Shown: positions 28,221 through 39,961, numbered from the stretch's first letter. The stretch: 64,000 nucleotides of DNA from Periplaneta americana (GCF_040183065.1 NC_091128.1:174828168-174892167); one strand, 5' to 3'. A program made the numbers and translations. Notes: a model not told the origin generated them from the letters alone.

Positions 28221-29825
28221 TCGTTGCTTACGAGATTACACAAGCTGGCGCATAGCACGATCGAGAGTAGGTCTCTGTGAGTCATGACAATTTCTGCTGC
28301 TAGGTTCGCCTCGCTGCCCTAAGAAATGATGAATAGTACCATTACAAAGCATTGTGTATCGTGAAAATAGTTCGAGTAATTGTGCATTACTGATTGAGTA
28401 CGAATATTATAAATATGCCAAGCATATTACAGTGTTATTTGAAGTTTGTTCAGCTAAGTTATACCGGTATTCGAAAATTGTCTGCGTTTTGCTATGTGAA
28501 GAACTCAGTACCAACAGGTCGTATCTTTATAGCTTGCTTTTTAAATTACATATTGTCTGTCTTAGTTTTCCAATAAGCTGATTTTGTTTCCGAATTGTCC
28601 TAGTAATTTTTTTACGTTTTGATGTAATGGCTTTGGGAATTTTTTTACTTTCAATTGAGCACTATGTGGCTATAGTTTTTTTATGTGCTTCATAGATTTC
28701 TTCAATTGAAACATTTGCTTCATTGAAAGCTGATGTACTGTGTTCAACATTGGGTTTATTTTTCTTAGCAGGATGGATGTTATTCACCACTTCTGTTATC
28801 CTTCTTTTGTTGCGTCTACTTATGTTTAAAACATTTTGTTTATGTTTTGGAAAATCATCAAAGACGGATGGTACCACATTAGGAAGCAAACGTTTTAATG
28901 TTGTGCTAATGCTAAAATCAGCTTCTTTGAAATGTCTGCTGCAGACACGCGATTTCTTGTTTGGCGTCCAAAGAGTCCTTGGTTTGTCCCCTTCGCAAGA
29001 AATGGCTACACACCACTTCTTTCTTAGTCCTTCATCTTGTGAAAAACAATGAAACGAAAAATCACATTCTTTATTCTGGTTCGATTTGAACAATGGCACA
29101 CAGCAGTAAACCATTTCAATCACACAAATTACAGGCTAACTTCCTAATTTAATAAATGCTAATTCAAAATATATTTACACGCACTAAAATACTATAGCGT
29201 TTACTATTACTATGCTCAATAAATTAATCAGTAGGCCTATAGAAATGTTTTCACCACTGCAAGAAAAAATCGCGCAAAAACTATACTTGTCAGTTATTGT
29301 GACGTTCGTATTTTTTTTAAAAAAGAGAGGGAAAAGTTAGGCCTTCTTGCAAATGCTTAATTATGAATTCAAGGAAATTAAAGATAATGCAGTACCTTAA
29401 TTATTTGCAATATCTTATTTAATAACGATATTAATAATATTAGGCGAAAAGGGTAGGCTATGTAAGATGTCAAGTTAATTTATTTCCGGAAATGTTTGGT
29501 GTATGAACTGAAGTACAGAGCAGACAGTCCCTCAGTTTATATGTAATATGTTTTAATATCAAGAATGACAGCCTTTTATTGTAATATAATTGAGGAGTAG
29601 AAATTTGGAAATTACGTCTATTGTCCATAAAATATTGTACGAAGCATTTAATAAGCAATGGTGAGTCCTTTAAATGTCCCAAATGTCAATGTCATTTAAG
29701 TATTCTGCTATGAATATTTAGGGCAGAACAGCGCTCCGAGCGGCGGAATTGGCATTACGAGGGAACCACTTCAGACTCGTTTTTCAAGCGCTATGCGCCA
29801 GCTTGTGTAATCTCGCAAGCAACGA
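28221..29825 (-). mobile_element. THAP-domain DNA transposon remnant
   Basis: 1605 bp with 36-bp inverted terminal repeats beginning TCGTTGCTTACGAGATTACA (one mismatch), flanked by TTTATA on both sides (28215-28220 and 29826-29831). It carries a minus-strand ORF with a THAP zinc finger, as in P-element-type transposases, but no catalytic domain. It ends about 150 bp upstream of the UCHL5 start codon. Confidence 0.8.
28662..29123 (-). CDS. THAP-type zinc-finger protein fragment
   Basis: 153 residues. The THAP (C2CH) domain spans roughly residues 7-80: CCVPLF, FSFHCFSQDE, LRKKWCVAI, the invariant W and CSRHFKEADF, then LLPNVVPSVF matching the AVPTIF-type end. A basic region (RRNKRRI, PAKKNKP) follows. 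In P-type transposases this finger binds the element ends. The usual leucine zipper and RNase H-like core are missing, so the product could only be a DNA-binding fragment. The first Cys lies in the motif YCCVP, slightly degenerate from the usual CxxxxC. Confidence 0.75.
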   Translation of the reverse strand: MIEMVYCCVPLFKSNQNKECDFSFHCFSQDEGLRKKWCVAISCEGDKPRTLWTPNKKSRVCSRHFKEADFSISTTLKRLLPNVVPSVFDDFPKHKQNVLNISRRNKRRITEVVNNIHPAKKNKPNVEHSTSAFNEANVSIEEIYEAHKKTIAT

Positions 29826-29838
29826 TTTATATATTCCT

Positions 29839-29977
29839 CATTTTGAGCTAATATGGCGCCCGATTGCTTAACAATCAGAGTCCTCTTACGACAAAGTTCG
29901 CAACAATACTTTCAAATTTAACATGTCGTTCAATTTCAATGTGACTTGTCGTTTATAAGTAGAAGACATTTTAGAAA
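29839..29977 (+). promoter_or_regulatory. UCHL5 5' flank with duplicated ATGGCGC block
   Basis: Sequence between the THAP element and the UCHL5 start. It has AATATGGCGCCCGAT, a YY1-like core often seen near TATA-less promoters. The first 50 bp are duplicated at 26355-26405. Promoter function is inferred from position only. Confidence 0.4.
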
Positions 29978-30053
29978 ATGGCTGATAGTGCAGGAAATTG
30001 GTGTCTCATTGAGAGTGATCCCGGTGTTTTTACAGAACTTATTAAAGAATTTG
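29978..30053 (+). CDS. UCHL5: UCHL5 exon 1
   Basis: ATG in the context AAAATGG, encoding [18 protein letters not shown] and TELIKEF. Donor GTAATC, one base left over. Confidence 0.95.
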
Positions 30054-33000
30054 GTAATCTATAATTTGTGTGTATAAATACAAAACAAAATGTGATGTTT
30101 TATTGCAATGTTTCAATTTTGATGTGTTGGTTGAGTAAGTTTCAGTGAGCTTTATGTTTAGGCTTTGTGACTGCCGGTTTAATGTAATTAATCTACGCAG
30201 CAATGTACAGTATGTAACGAGGTGTATTATGCCTAACCTTAAAATATTTTGTGATAATAATTCTTACATTTTTCACGGTAGATTTCTGGTAGGTTTGCTT
30301 AAGCAACCATGTGTAAACTAAATTTTCTAACCTTATTTTTATGGAATACTTCAAGATAATTAAAACAGTTTTACACTTATTTCAAGATATAACATATCGG
30401 TAACGTTTTTGAAACATATAGCCGTTACGAATTGTATAATAAAATGCAAATAGAATTATGTAATTTTATAATGGCTTCGACATGTACTTACACTGTAGAA
30501 AGCTTAGGTTAATTTAATCTTTGAAGTGTTGGACCTCGCATGACTAGGTTTAATATTCATAGCCAAAGGCTTACAGATGTTAATGCGCTGGAAAATTATG
30601 GGGACCAAATTATGAATGGTTATTTTACGTGTTTCTCTATATTCATGTTCTTTAGGCTAAATGTTAGCTGACTCTTATCAGCTAGAAAGTTTGTAATTTC
30701 AGGCGTGAAAGGTGTACAAGTGGAGGAATTATGGAGTTTAGATGCTGAACAATTTGAAAATTTGAAGTAAGTGTAGTAGTAATTTTTCCGATCATTTTAT
30801 CAATAATTAGGTCTACAGAGATTTTTTTTCTGAATATGTATGTTTTATGTATGCAGGCCAATCCATGGGTTAATCTTCTTGTTCAAATGGGTTCAAGATG
30901 ACGAACCGACAGGATCTGTCGTTCAAGACACTCGACTTGACAAAATATTTTTTGCCAAACAGGTGAGGCTTCCGACAAAACTTTTTTCGTGGGGACCATT
31001 AGAAACAACTCCAAAATACCGCTGTAATGTACTTTAGTTATTGCGCATTCCTAAAAGGCATGTAATGTGAGTTACAAAAAAAAAACGTAATTAAATTTGC
31101 CGGATAAACGTATGCTAGAGGGGGTCGCATGTTAGAAGAATTTACATAATTTCAGAACACGGTTACCTTCCTTCCCTCTCTCCCCCGAAAATTCCAACCC
31201 TATGCACACAAATTATGATACTGAAAAATACTTTTCGTAAACGTGATGATGTGCTTTCGACAATCACAGACGAACCTGCTCTTTTTTTTTGTGTGTGTTT
31301 TTAGATAAATTGTTGTTTTCTAATGCCAGGCGTTTGACAATAAAGTCATTTGACCTCTTGCACTCTAATATTTTTCAAAGATATTATCATGACTAGCCAC
31401 TGAAGCACAGATTTTGAGGTGTTCCGAATCCATTTCTTGGTTTGAGTTGCACAATGGGCAGTTAGGGGACTGATATATTCCAATTCTATGCAGGTGTTTG
31501 GCCAAACAATCATGGCCTGTTGCCAATCTAAATGCAGCTACGGACGATTTTCGTGGTAAATCGGGAATTAACTGTGGATTTTGATGCAGAGAGTTCCATT
31601 TTTTCCCTTAAGACTGAGTTATCAAATTTTGTTTGTTGAAGTCTAAGTATGTAGATTTAATAAATCTCTTCACAGAGTAATACATAGATTTAGTAACAGG
31701 TCTGTAAGTAGCAGTGCTGCCCTTCTTTGCTAAGGCATCCGCATTCTCGTTTCCCAGGATTCCACAATGGGATGATATCCATTGGAATACAATTCTTTTA
31801 TTGAGTGATAATAATTGAGAGAGCATTTTATTTATTTCTGTTGTTTGAGATGAAGGTGTGTGTTTAGAGACTATTGATAGAATAGCTGCTTTGGAGTCTG
31901 ACAATATAACTGCATTCCTAAATTTATTGATGTGGCATAGAAGATTCCTGAGAGATTCATTTATTGCAATGATTTCACCATCAAAACTTGTTGTTCCATA
32001 TCCAAGAGATCTATAAAGTGAGAAGAGACAGCACATAACACCTGCACCGGCACCTTGTTCTCTGGAGATCAAGGATCCGTCGGTGTATAAATGAAGCCAG
32101 TTTTGTGGAGGGTACCTAATATTAATTGTCTCTAAAGACAATTGTTTCAGCATTTCAGTGTTTACTTCTGATTTCAGTATTTCTTCTGTTAAATTTAGAT
32201 TATATTCTATATGTAATAGAGTTAAAGGGTTTGGTTTAATTTGTAAGTTTTCTTTTAAATTCGGGATATTGATTTTCTGTTTTAATTCTTGAACAATGGA
32301 TATGAAACTTTTTTGAGTTTTCAATCTACAAAGAGGACTGTATGAATGCCATTTGTTACCTGGTAATCTGATAAGTTTTTCATATTGAATCAGTGCTTTT
32401 TCTTGTATTGTCATTTTGATGCTGTTAATTGCTGATAAATTGTTGATAGTGAACTAACCGTAGGATACTGAAATTTTCGCGAAGAATGTTGTTTGTTTCT
32501 GTTGTTAGTAAGATGAGACAATATTGCTTTGCTTTTGTGCAGGTGATCAACAATGCATGTGCCACGCAGGCCATTCTCAGCATTCTGCTGAACTGCAAGC
32601 ACGCAGACCTGACACTAGGTCCCACACTCTCAGAGTTCAAAGACTTTTGTCAGAGCTTTGACGCCAACATGAAGGGCCTGACACTAAGCAACTCTCAGAC
32701 CATCCGTTCTGTTCACAATTCATTTGCTCGGTAAGTGCAGGATGATATATTCGATTCTGCTGCCAGTTACGGGATAGACTGTGAAGAGTTTTTGTTTTGT
32801 CGCAGGCAGACCCTATTCGAGTTTGAATCGAAGCTGGCCTCGAAGGATGACGACGTGTACCACTTCGTAGGCTACATTCCCATTGATGGACGTCTGTACG
32901 AGTTGGACGGTCTGAAAGAGGGCCCTATAGACCTCGGTGCTGTAACCCCAGATGCAGACTGGTTGGATGTAGTGCGACCAATCATCGAGAAGAGGATAAA

Positions 33001-35324
33001 AAAGTATGTAGCACATACTACATTAAAGTAGCGTATGCAGAAGCCTTCAGCTCCCATGATATCATGACAGACTTTTGATTAGGCCTACATACTCAACCTT
33101 AAGCTGATGTCAGTATGGTAAAACTGTAGCTCGTCATGACAGCCTCTCTTAGTTTTTTTTTTCTTTAAAAAATGGCCATAGTTTATGTTCCCCCACCCCC
33201 ACAGAAAACTAAAATTACTGAAAAATGGCGGAAAACACAGTTTAAATTTCTAAAAGTCATGAAATAATATAAACTCCAAATTCCAAAACTGGATAATTTT
33301 ATTTCTAAGAAAAAAATACAAAATAACATTTTTCACAAACATAGCACAATTATATTTATATCTGTGTAGACTACCTATCTACTAATAATTGTATTAGTTA
33401 GGCATACCAAAACTAACCTGTAACATCACTTACTAACAATACTAAAGTTTTTAAATAAAAAGGTAAACAAATTAATAGAGGAGTAGGAAAAATAATTCAA
33501 CTAAGAAAGCTACGCAAGAGAATCTATTTTTCGTTATAGTTATTATAGAGATTTTTTTTTACTTATTCTTATTTTGATAATTATACTTACAGAAATTCTA
33601 CTGTATCTTCCTACCTATAGTCCTGGTCAGCTTACTTCATACCCTAAGGGGAAAACCTACCGTTTTTCCCCCCCACATTACTATAGCTATATGCTAGTGG
33701 ATTGTGGTGATTTTCTAGTTTGCAGGTTGAATTTTCTTTTGCCAACTTCGTTTCGAATTTCGATACTGACAAATACTACAAATGGTAGTGATTTTGTAAC
33801 TGGTACAGTATGTTGACAGCTGAGACAAATGTTGTCGATACTGGATTTCCATGAAATCAAAATTGTTCTAAATTTCTGAGCCAGTTACTGGACCCTAGTG
33901 AAATTTGAACATACTAATAATTAATTAATATCAGTATTAATATTAATACTTAATAGTTATTTTATGTGTTGTGTTGTGATTATAATTCAAGACTATAGTC
34001 AGGTAAGTTTCCGGAGTTAGTTCTAATAATTTCATGTGGTCAAACAAAATACATTTTTAGGTTAGGTCTAGTGAATCAACTGTTTAGTCAAACCAATGAA
34101 TTTCATATTGCCAGACAAAATACCTAACATGTTGATCCCTTTCTCGTATAGTTTGCCTAAGAAACTATGTTACAAATAATTGAATTATTTAGAATAATAA
34201 CCTTCCAACATAAAGGTAAAGTAAGGTAAATAAATAAGTCTTTCACTACGTAGGATCATGTGATATCTGGTAACAGCTGACAAGATGGCAATAATTGCTG
34301 TTTAGGAACTGTCCTTATGTGACCCTCACTATATCAAGAAACGTACATATAAGGCATACCAAAAGCCTGAATAAACCAAATCTAACCCGTCACTGATCCT
34401 CAATCTTACGAAAACTCGCTTACTCTATAGTTCCTCAATTTACACACACATTTATCAGACAGTACACTGTGTCTTAACAGAAAAAGATGGCAGTTCTTCA
34501 ATAAATCAACAACGTCCCCCGTTGAAAATCTCAAAACCGTCCATCTTTCATTAACTACATATTCACAAACCTGACGTTAAAATTGGTGCTCATTGAGCAA
34601 TTCGACGTCGAAAAATAGACCCAGAAGAAATAGAACCAACCATTGACAACCGACACACAAACCACAGAAGGTATATCTTCCATGTATTCTACCACAAAAT
34701 AGGTAAAATCACAAAAATTAAATAAACATAAAAATAGACTTTTTAGTGCTTGAGCACCACATTTTAATAATATATAAATCCTTTCAAACTGACATTAATT
34801 TCGAAAATGTGATTTTTACATTCTATCAGCATTGTCATGACAGATAAGTTTTGCCGTCGAGTTTTGATACACCCTGTATATGAAGTGCTGCAGATAGGAG
34901 TGAACTCTATAAAGAATCTCAATTGTGAGTGCGACCCTAATATCCGCAACATCTCATATCTCATTGTTTACAAACCTGATTACCCATGTACTGTATAACC
35001 ACATGACATATTATGGTTGACAGTTCCTTTTCCTTCTGTGAAATAATAGCTCAAGTGGAGTTGCCTTTGCATCACATGCAGTGTGTTGTGCTGTGTTTCG
35101 GACTCATGTAATTTATGATGTTGCAGGTACAATGAAGGCGAGATACATTTCAACCTCATGGCAATTGTATCTGATCGCAAAATGACGTATGAAAAGAAAA
35201 TTGCACAAATTCAGAAAAAAATGGAGGTGAGTTGGTATGCCTATGTAGCGATATAGTTTAAATAAACACTATATTCTCATTGCTGAAGTAAAGAAGTCTT
35301 TTATAAACAGGTAACAAAATCTCC

Positions 35325-35357
<33 letters not shown>

Positions 35358-37522
35358 CTTACTTACTGGCTTTTAAGGAACCCATAGGTTCATTGCTGCC
35401 CTCACATAAGCCCGTCTTTGGTCCCTATCCTGAGCAAGATTAATCCAGTCTCTACAATCATATCCCACCTCCCTCAAATCCATTTTAATATTATCCTCCC
35501 ATCTACGTCTCGGCCTCCCCAAACAGTTTTTTCCCTCCGGTCTCTCAACTAATACTAGTATTTTGAACACCTTTTTGGTTTTCAAATTGAGATATATGAC
35601 TTCCCAAGTATACAAAATTGTTACCCGTTCAATAATTTTGTTATTTATCAATATTTTAATGCTAGAAAGTGTTCTTTCCAGTTATTGCCATTGACTTCGT
35701 TTTATCTTATGAAAGTTTTATGTTGTAGTTTCTAAGAATAGATTGCAGTTTAAAAACAGATTGTTGCAAATCATCATTCACTTTCTGCCATCAATATTTT
35801 TGTTATCTGCGAAAATGACTGTAATACTGTGTTTCTATCAATGTATACTCCCGGGGGTTTTAATGTTTTCCATTCTTTAATTATTTTGTCCAGGTATAAA
35901 ATAAATAATAATGGACAGAGGCCACAACCTTGTCTTGAGTCTCTGATTTACTTCAAAATCTTCTGTTATATTTCCTTGATCTAATGTAATTTTTATTAAA
36001 CTCACTTTCATAAAGACTTTTTATAGCATTTATTAAATTATTTGGGACTTGATAGTGTTCCAGAACTTCCCATGATTTGTGCGTCTCTACTAGGTCATAT
36101 GCTTTTTCAAAATCTAAAAATAATAAAGTGGGCAATAGAATTCTTTCCTCTTTACTATAAATTGCTTAACTACAAATGTAGCATCTGTGCATGAATGGTC
36201 TTTCCGAAATCCACACTGTTGTTTGCCAGTTTTCCTTCTGTTATTTTTCAAAATTGCTGCATATAATTTGAATGCTAGACTACAAATTTGAAACAGTAAT
36301 AATAATAATAGTAATAATACATTTAAAAAATCCCGAAAAGACTAAGTATGTGATTATGTCTCGTGACCAGAATATTGTACAAAATGGAACTATAAAAATT
36401 GGAGATTCATCTTTCGAAGAGGTGGAAAAATTCAAATATCTTGGAGCAACAGTAACAAATATAAATGACATTCGGGAGGAAATTAAACGCAGAATAAATA
36501 TGGGAAATGCCTGTTATTATTTGGTTGAGAAGCTTTTGTCATTTAGTCTTCTGTCAAAAAATCTGAAAGTTAGAATTTATAAAACAGTTATATTATCGGT
36601 TGTTCTGTATGGTTGTGAAACTTGGACTCTCACTTTGAGAGAGAAAGAGAGATTAAGGGTGTTTAAGAATAAGGTTCTTAGGAAAATATTTGGGGCTAAG
36701 AGGGATGAAGTTACAGGAGAATGGAGAAAGTTACACAACGCAGAGCTGCACATATTGTATTCTTCACCTGACGTAATTAGGAACATAAAATCCAGACGTT
36801 TGAGATGGGCAGGACATGTAGCACGTATGGGCGAATCCAGAAATGCATATAGAGTGTTAGTTGGGAGGCCGGAGGGAAAAAGACCTTTGGGGAGGCCGAG
36901 ACGTAGGTGGGAAGATATTAAAATGGATTTGAGGGAGGTGGGATATGATTGTAGAGACTGGATTAATCTTGCTCAGGATAGGGACCGATGGCGGGCTTAT
37001 GTGAGGGTGGCAATGAACCTGCAGGTTCCTTAAAAGCCAGTAAGTAATAATACATTTAAAACAAGTCAATCTACCCTATAGTTCATACAGCATCGCAAAA
37101 TAACCTATTACACAGGGTGTTTCATAAAGTCGTTTGTAATGGCTTAGGGATGATAGAAGAAGTAAAGAGGAGCTGCTTTTTTTTCCCCACCATAGAAAAA
37201 AATCCAAGCTACATCTCTTCTGGACAATCAATGTTACTTTCGTCCTTACATTAATGATGTGGTTACTGTTGTGCAGGAGAGCGGCATGGATACGGATGTG
37301 CAGCAGTCAGAGATCTCGAGGCTGAGGCTGTTGATCGAAGAAGAGGAACTTAAGACGAAGCAATACCAGACTGAGAACATCCGACGCAAACACAACTACC
37401 TGCCCCTTATTGTGGAGATACTGAAGATCCTGGCCAAGGAGGGACAGCTCATACCACTGTATGAAAAGGCAAAGGAGCGTGCCTTGGAAAAGGAAGCCAA
37501 GCGGGAGGAAACCAAGGCTTGA
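29978..37522 (+). CDS. UCHL5: Ubiquitin carboxyl-terminal hydrolase UCHL5/UCH37 (seven exons)
   Basis: A cysteine protease that removes ubiquitin from chains at the 19S proteasome (through RPN13) and in the INO80 complex. Exons: 29978-30053, 30703-30766, 30857-30962, 32543-32730, 32806-33003, 35127-35226, 37277-37522. All introns are GT/AG, phases agree, and the product is 325 aa (human about 329). The UCH catalytic domain starts [19 protein letters not shown]. The active-site residues are Gln82 (FFAKQ), Cys88 (NNACATQ), His164 (DVYHFVGY) and Asp179 (RLYELDGL), at the same numbers as in the human enzyme. The C-terminal UCH37-like domain includes [18 protein letters not shown] and a charged KEKE-like tail that binds RPN13. 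It is a complete, apparently functional gene with a LINE in intron 3 and two LINE fragments in intron 6. Confidence 0.97.
30054..30702. other. UCHL5 intron 1, no feature seen
   Basis: AT-rich intron sequence; nothing beyond splice sites could be supported. Confidence 0.6.
30703..30766 (+). CDS. UCHL5: UCHL5 exon 2
   Basis: Acceptor ATTTCAG, donor GTAAGT. Encodes [20 protein letters not shown]. Confidence 0.95.
30857..30962 (+). CDS. UCHL5: UCHL5 exon 3
   Basis: Acceptor TATGCAG, donor GTGAGG. Encodes [20 protein letters not shown] and [12 protein letters not shown], ending with oxyanion Gln82. Confidence 0.96.
31311..32428 (-). mobile_element. LINE, family B, 5'-truncated copy in UCHL5 intron 3
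   Basis: Nearly identical by eye to 8070-9200. The 3' end is GTTGTTTTC at 31312-31320. The ORF at 31608-32414 keeps the RNase H motifs [26 protein letters not shown] and [12 protein letters not shown]; the zinc-knuckle end lies beyond a stop near 31610. The 5' break is at about 32428. It lies antisense to UCHL5. Confidence 0.92.
32543..32730 (+). CDS. UCHL5: UCHL5 exon 4 (catalytic Cys)
   Basis: Acceptor TTGTGCAG, donor GTAAGT. Starts [18 protein letters not shown] with Cys88 and ends SVHNSFAR. It starts about 115 bp after the 5' junction of a minus-strand LINE. Confidence 0.97.
32806..33003 (+). CDS. UCHL5: UCHL5 exon 5 (catalytic His and Asp)
   Basis: Acceptor TGTCGCAG, donor GTATGT. Holds [20 protein letters not shown] with His164 and Asp179, then EGPIDLG and [12 protein letters not shown]. 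Confidence 0.97.
33004..35126. other. UCHL5 intron 5, no clear element
   Basis: AT-rich sequence. No exon, SINE head or terminal inverted repeat was found. A GATACACCCTGTATATGAAG motif at about 34867 resembles the CAGGGTGT ends of insect transposons but has no partner. Confidence 0.4.
35127..35226 (+). CDS. UCHL5: UCHL5 exon 6
   Basis: Acceptor GTTGCAG, donor GTGAGT. Encodes [19 protein letters not shown] and [14 protein letters not shown], the helix leading into the C-terminal domain. Confidence 0.96.
35322..35353. repeat. (TA)n microsatellite
   Basis: About 15 TA units next to the end of the LINE fragment starting at 35370. Confidence 0.95.
35370..36265 (-). mobile_element. RTE/L1-like LINE, family C, internally rearranged
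   Basis: On the minus strand the C-terminal [20 protein letters not shown] and [20 protein letters not shown] piece (35373-35545) is joined to an RT palm piece read at 35560-36250 that includes [14 protein letters not shown] and a [13 protein letters not shown] motif. The region between them in an intact element is missing. It lies in UCHL5 intron 6 in the opposite orientation to the copy at 36315. Confidence 0.8.
36315..37035 (+). mobile_element. RTE/L1-like LINE, family C, C-terminal copy
   Basis: An open frame (36272-37033) includes [71 protein letters not shown], then [14 protein letters not shown], ending in front of a GCCAGTAAGTAATAATAC tail. It is the best-preserved copy of this end, with an in-frame length of over 240 residues. 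It lies in the last UCHL5 intron in the sense orientation. Confidence 0.85.
37277..37522 (+). CDS. UCHL5: UCHL5 terminal exon (UCH37-like domain)
   Basis: Acceptor TGTGCAG. Encodes [38 protein letters not shown] and the tail [19 protein letters not shown] before TGA. Confidence 0.97.
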   Translation, partial: ESGMDTDVQQSEISRLRLLIEEEELKTKQYQTENIRRKHNYLPLIVEILKILAKEGQLIPLYEKAKERALEKEAKREETKA

Positions 37523-37541
37523 AGTCCAGCATAAAATGTAC

Positions 37542-37547
37542 AATAAA
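37542..37547 (+). promoter_or_regulatory. UCHL5: Poly(A) signal of UCHL5
   Basis: AATAAA 20 bp after the stop codon, giving a very short 3' UTR. Confidence 0.7.
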
Positions 37548-38022
37548 TGTCTCCTATTACATTCTGTATCTTACTATAATCCATCGAAAAGTGTAAGAGT
37601 ATGTGACTAGAAAACAAATGTGAATAGTGAAGAACTGGATGTTTGATCTGATATAGAATATGTATGCAGCTACTTTGTCCAGCATGATAGTTGTCGTCAA
37701 ATTATTCTTGTCTTTTTCGTTTATAACCAGCTCTCAAGTGTCCTAGTGCTATCCTTTCTTTCTTGCTGAATTCTGTGAAGATTTTTGTTTAAGTTTTTTT
37801 TTTTTTTTTAAGTGTGGTAACAAACATAGTGATGAGGTGATTATTTTAAATTTGAGGCTGCCACGAAACAAAAAATTCTGTGCTGTACCAGGAATATGTT
37901 GGCGCATAGAATAGGCTACATCCCCAGTTTCGAGACAGAAACTACAGTTCTGTTGCTTTGAAGGTTTAGTTTTGTTTCGGTTTACAAATGAACAGTATGG
38001 GTCAATGATAAGAGAAATAATA

Positions 38023-38814
38023 GGTTTGTTCCAAGAAGCGGTTCATGAATCAGTTCATGTACGGTTCCTGTACCATCTTATGTGCATGCGCTAGTTGAGC
38101 ATCTGCTATGGGATTGAAACTGGACTGGACACTGTTGGAACGCTTTCGCGGATCGTTATGTACTAAATCCAGAGATGCTATAACTGTGATCATCTTTGCT
38201 AAGAAAGAGATGCATAATTATTATCGTTTCACAGCTAATTCTAATTGCAGGAAATAGAATTTCGATCATTTTCTATGAAAAGATGACAAAAAATATGGAA
38301 AGCAAGAATTCCGATAATTCAATGTCGTGTACTGGTGGATTCTCATCTAAAAATAGTTAATTTTTTTAGTTATTAATTTATTTACGTTATTTATTATACT
38401 TTTAATCAAAGCTGCATGTTGAAATTGTAATTAACTATTTCAATACCCAAATAATTTCCATTCCCTTTCTTTTTGGCAAAAACTTGAATAAAATCTCTAG
38501 TTTTATTATTCGTCTGTACCGTCACTTTTCATCTTAACCTCATTGCTGTGAACAGCCGGTCATGTCTTTCTTCAGTATCCAGGAGACATTGGTGAGCTTA
38601 TGCGCATGCGCGTCTCGCATACTCTTCCGTGCATGCCTCAATCCGTGGACTATTTCTGACCGTTCCGAACCCGTGTCAAAAGCTTGTTGGAACGCCCGAC
38701 TGCAGTACATGTTTCCAGTTCAGGACTGGTTCGGATTGTGTTGGAACGCTTTTTCTGTACTGCGCATGCTCACGATAGTTATGGACGGTTCCTGACTGTT
38801 GAAACGAACCTAAT
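38023..38814. mobile_element. Possible DNA transposon remnant
   Basis: The left end reads AGGTTTGTTCCAAGAAGCGG and the right end GTTGAAACGAACCT, a roughly 13-bp imperfect inverted repeat. Short GTTGGAACGCTTT and ACGGTTCCTG motifs occur near both ends. No clean target duplication was seen. Confidence 0.4.
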
Positions 38815-38939
38815 TACTGAAGGACATACAGTATAGTTTCTCATCATATGAACATTTCAAAATTATCCCAACAAAAATTGTTTCACTATGGTTCACACAA
38901 AGTGTATCATATGTGTCTATTATCACTTTAAAATTGCAG

Positions 38940-38975
38940 AACTTGCTATTAAAAATCAAAGGAGTGGTTGCACAG
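38940..38975 (+). other. Exon-like island (candidate microexon)
   Basis: 36 bp between AAATTGCAG and GTCTGTAC encoding NLLLKIKGVVAQ in phase 0. It could be an exon of an unrecognised gene between UCHL5 and ICMT. The weak donor makes this tentative. Confidence 0.2.
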
Positions 38976-39175
38976 GTCTGTACCTGCTCTTGATGCCAGG
39001 ATTTTGCTGAGGGAGGCCGCTCAGCATGTCTATATTAGTTTCCGTGTTTTAAATCAGTGAAGCAGGAAGTACAGTGAACACCGCTTATTGTAATCACAGA
39101 ATATGTTATTTCTGTGAATTCCAATGTGGACTAACACTAAATTCGGTTAATGTTATCACATCTTTGCTTTCGTAG

Positions 39176-39440
39176 GCCTGGGTAGCGTAGTCGGTATAGC
39201 ACTGGCCTTCTGTGTTTGAGGTTACGGGTTTGATCCCGGTCCATGTCGACATTTAAGTGTGTTTAAATGCGGCAGGCTCATGTCAGTAGATTTACTGGTA
39301 TATAAAAGAACTCCTGCAGGACAAAATTCCGACACACCGATGACGCTGATACTTTGCTCCAACCACGAGAAAGTCTCTGCCGGATGAAGCGGAGCAGGGT
39401 AATGCTGTGAATGAATGTTGATGTCATAAGATGACACACG
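39176..39440 (+). mobile_element. tRNA-derived SINE, type 3
   Basis: Head GGGTAGCGTAGTCGGTATAG with a B box GGTTTGATCCC. The body has TTTAAGTGTGTTTAAATGCG, CATGTCAGTAGATTTACTGG and AACTCCTGCAGGACAAAATT. This is a familiar insect SINE body. Confidence 0.8.
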
Positions 39441-39885
39441 TGGGTACTCTTATCTCTATTGGCTAGCTCTCACAGCACAAACCATAACATTGATACATAT
39501 TGATACTACCTTAGTTACAAAATTAGATCACAGTTAATCTCCTGGTCTTTTAATCTCTTCATACAGGAAATAACATATGCAGGAGAGCGCATGGTTTTTA
39601 AACTGATGTTATAACGGTAATATTATCTATCTACTTTGCTCCAATAGATGTCGCAATAGTAAGCACATTCCTTTCACGGTTGATCTCCTGGTTGGAGAAC
39701 AGTATAACTTCTGCAGTTGCGAGCATCGTAAAATAAACCATAATTTAATTTTTCTTTGCTTTCATTGCTTTTGTTTCCAAGTACTATAATGCGCATTTTT
39801 TGTTTCACAGCTTTTGTTTCCGAGCATTATACAGTTTTGGAATAAAAAGTAGTGGACAGCTTATAACAAACTTTTTTCTTTGAAG

Positions 39886-39961
39886 TCGAACATCCTGCCC
39901 ACATTGGAAGTAGCGATACATTGTTCCCCAATCACAATTGAAGGAAGACCAGTCAGCGTAG
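39886..39961 (+). other. Exon-like island
   Basis: After a pyrimidine-rich acceptor (CTTTTTTCTTTGAAG) the only open frame reads SNILPTLEVAIHCSPITIEG and RPVSV, ending at donor GTAGGT (39958) or GTAGTA (39962). The other two frames stop quickly. I do not recognise the protein. Confidence 0.3.
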
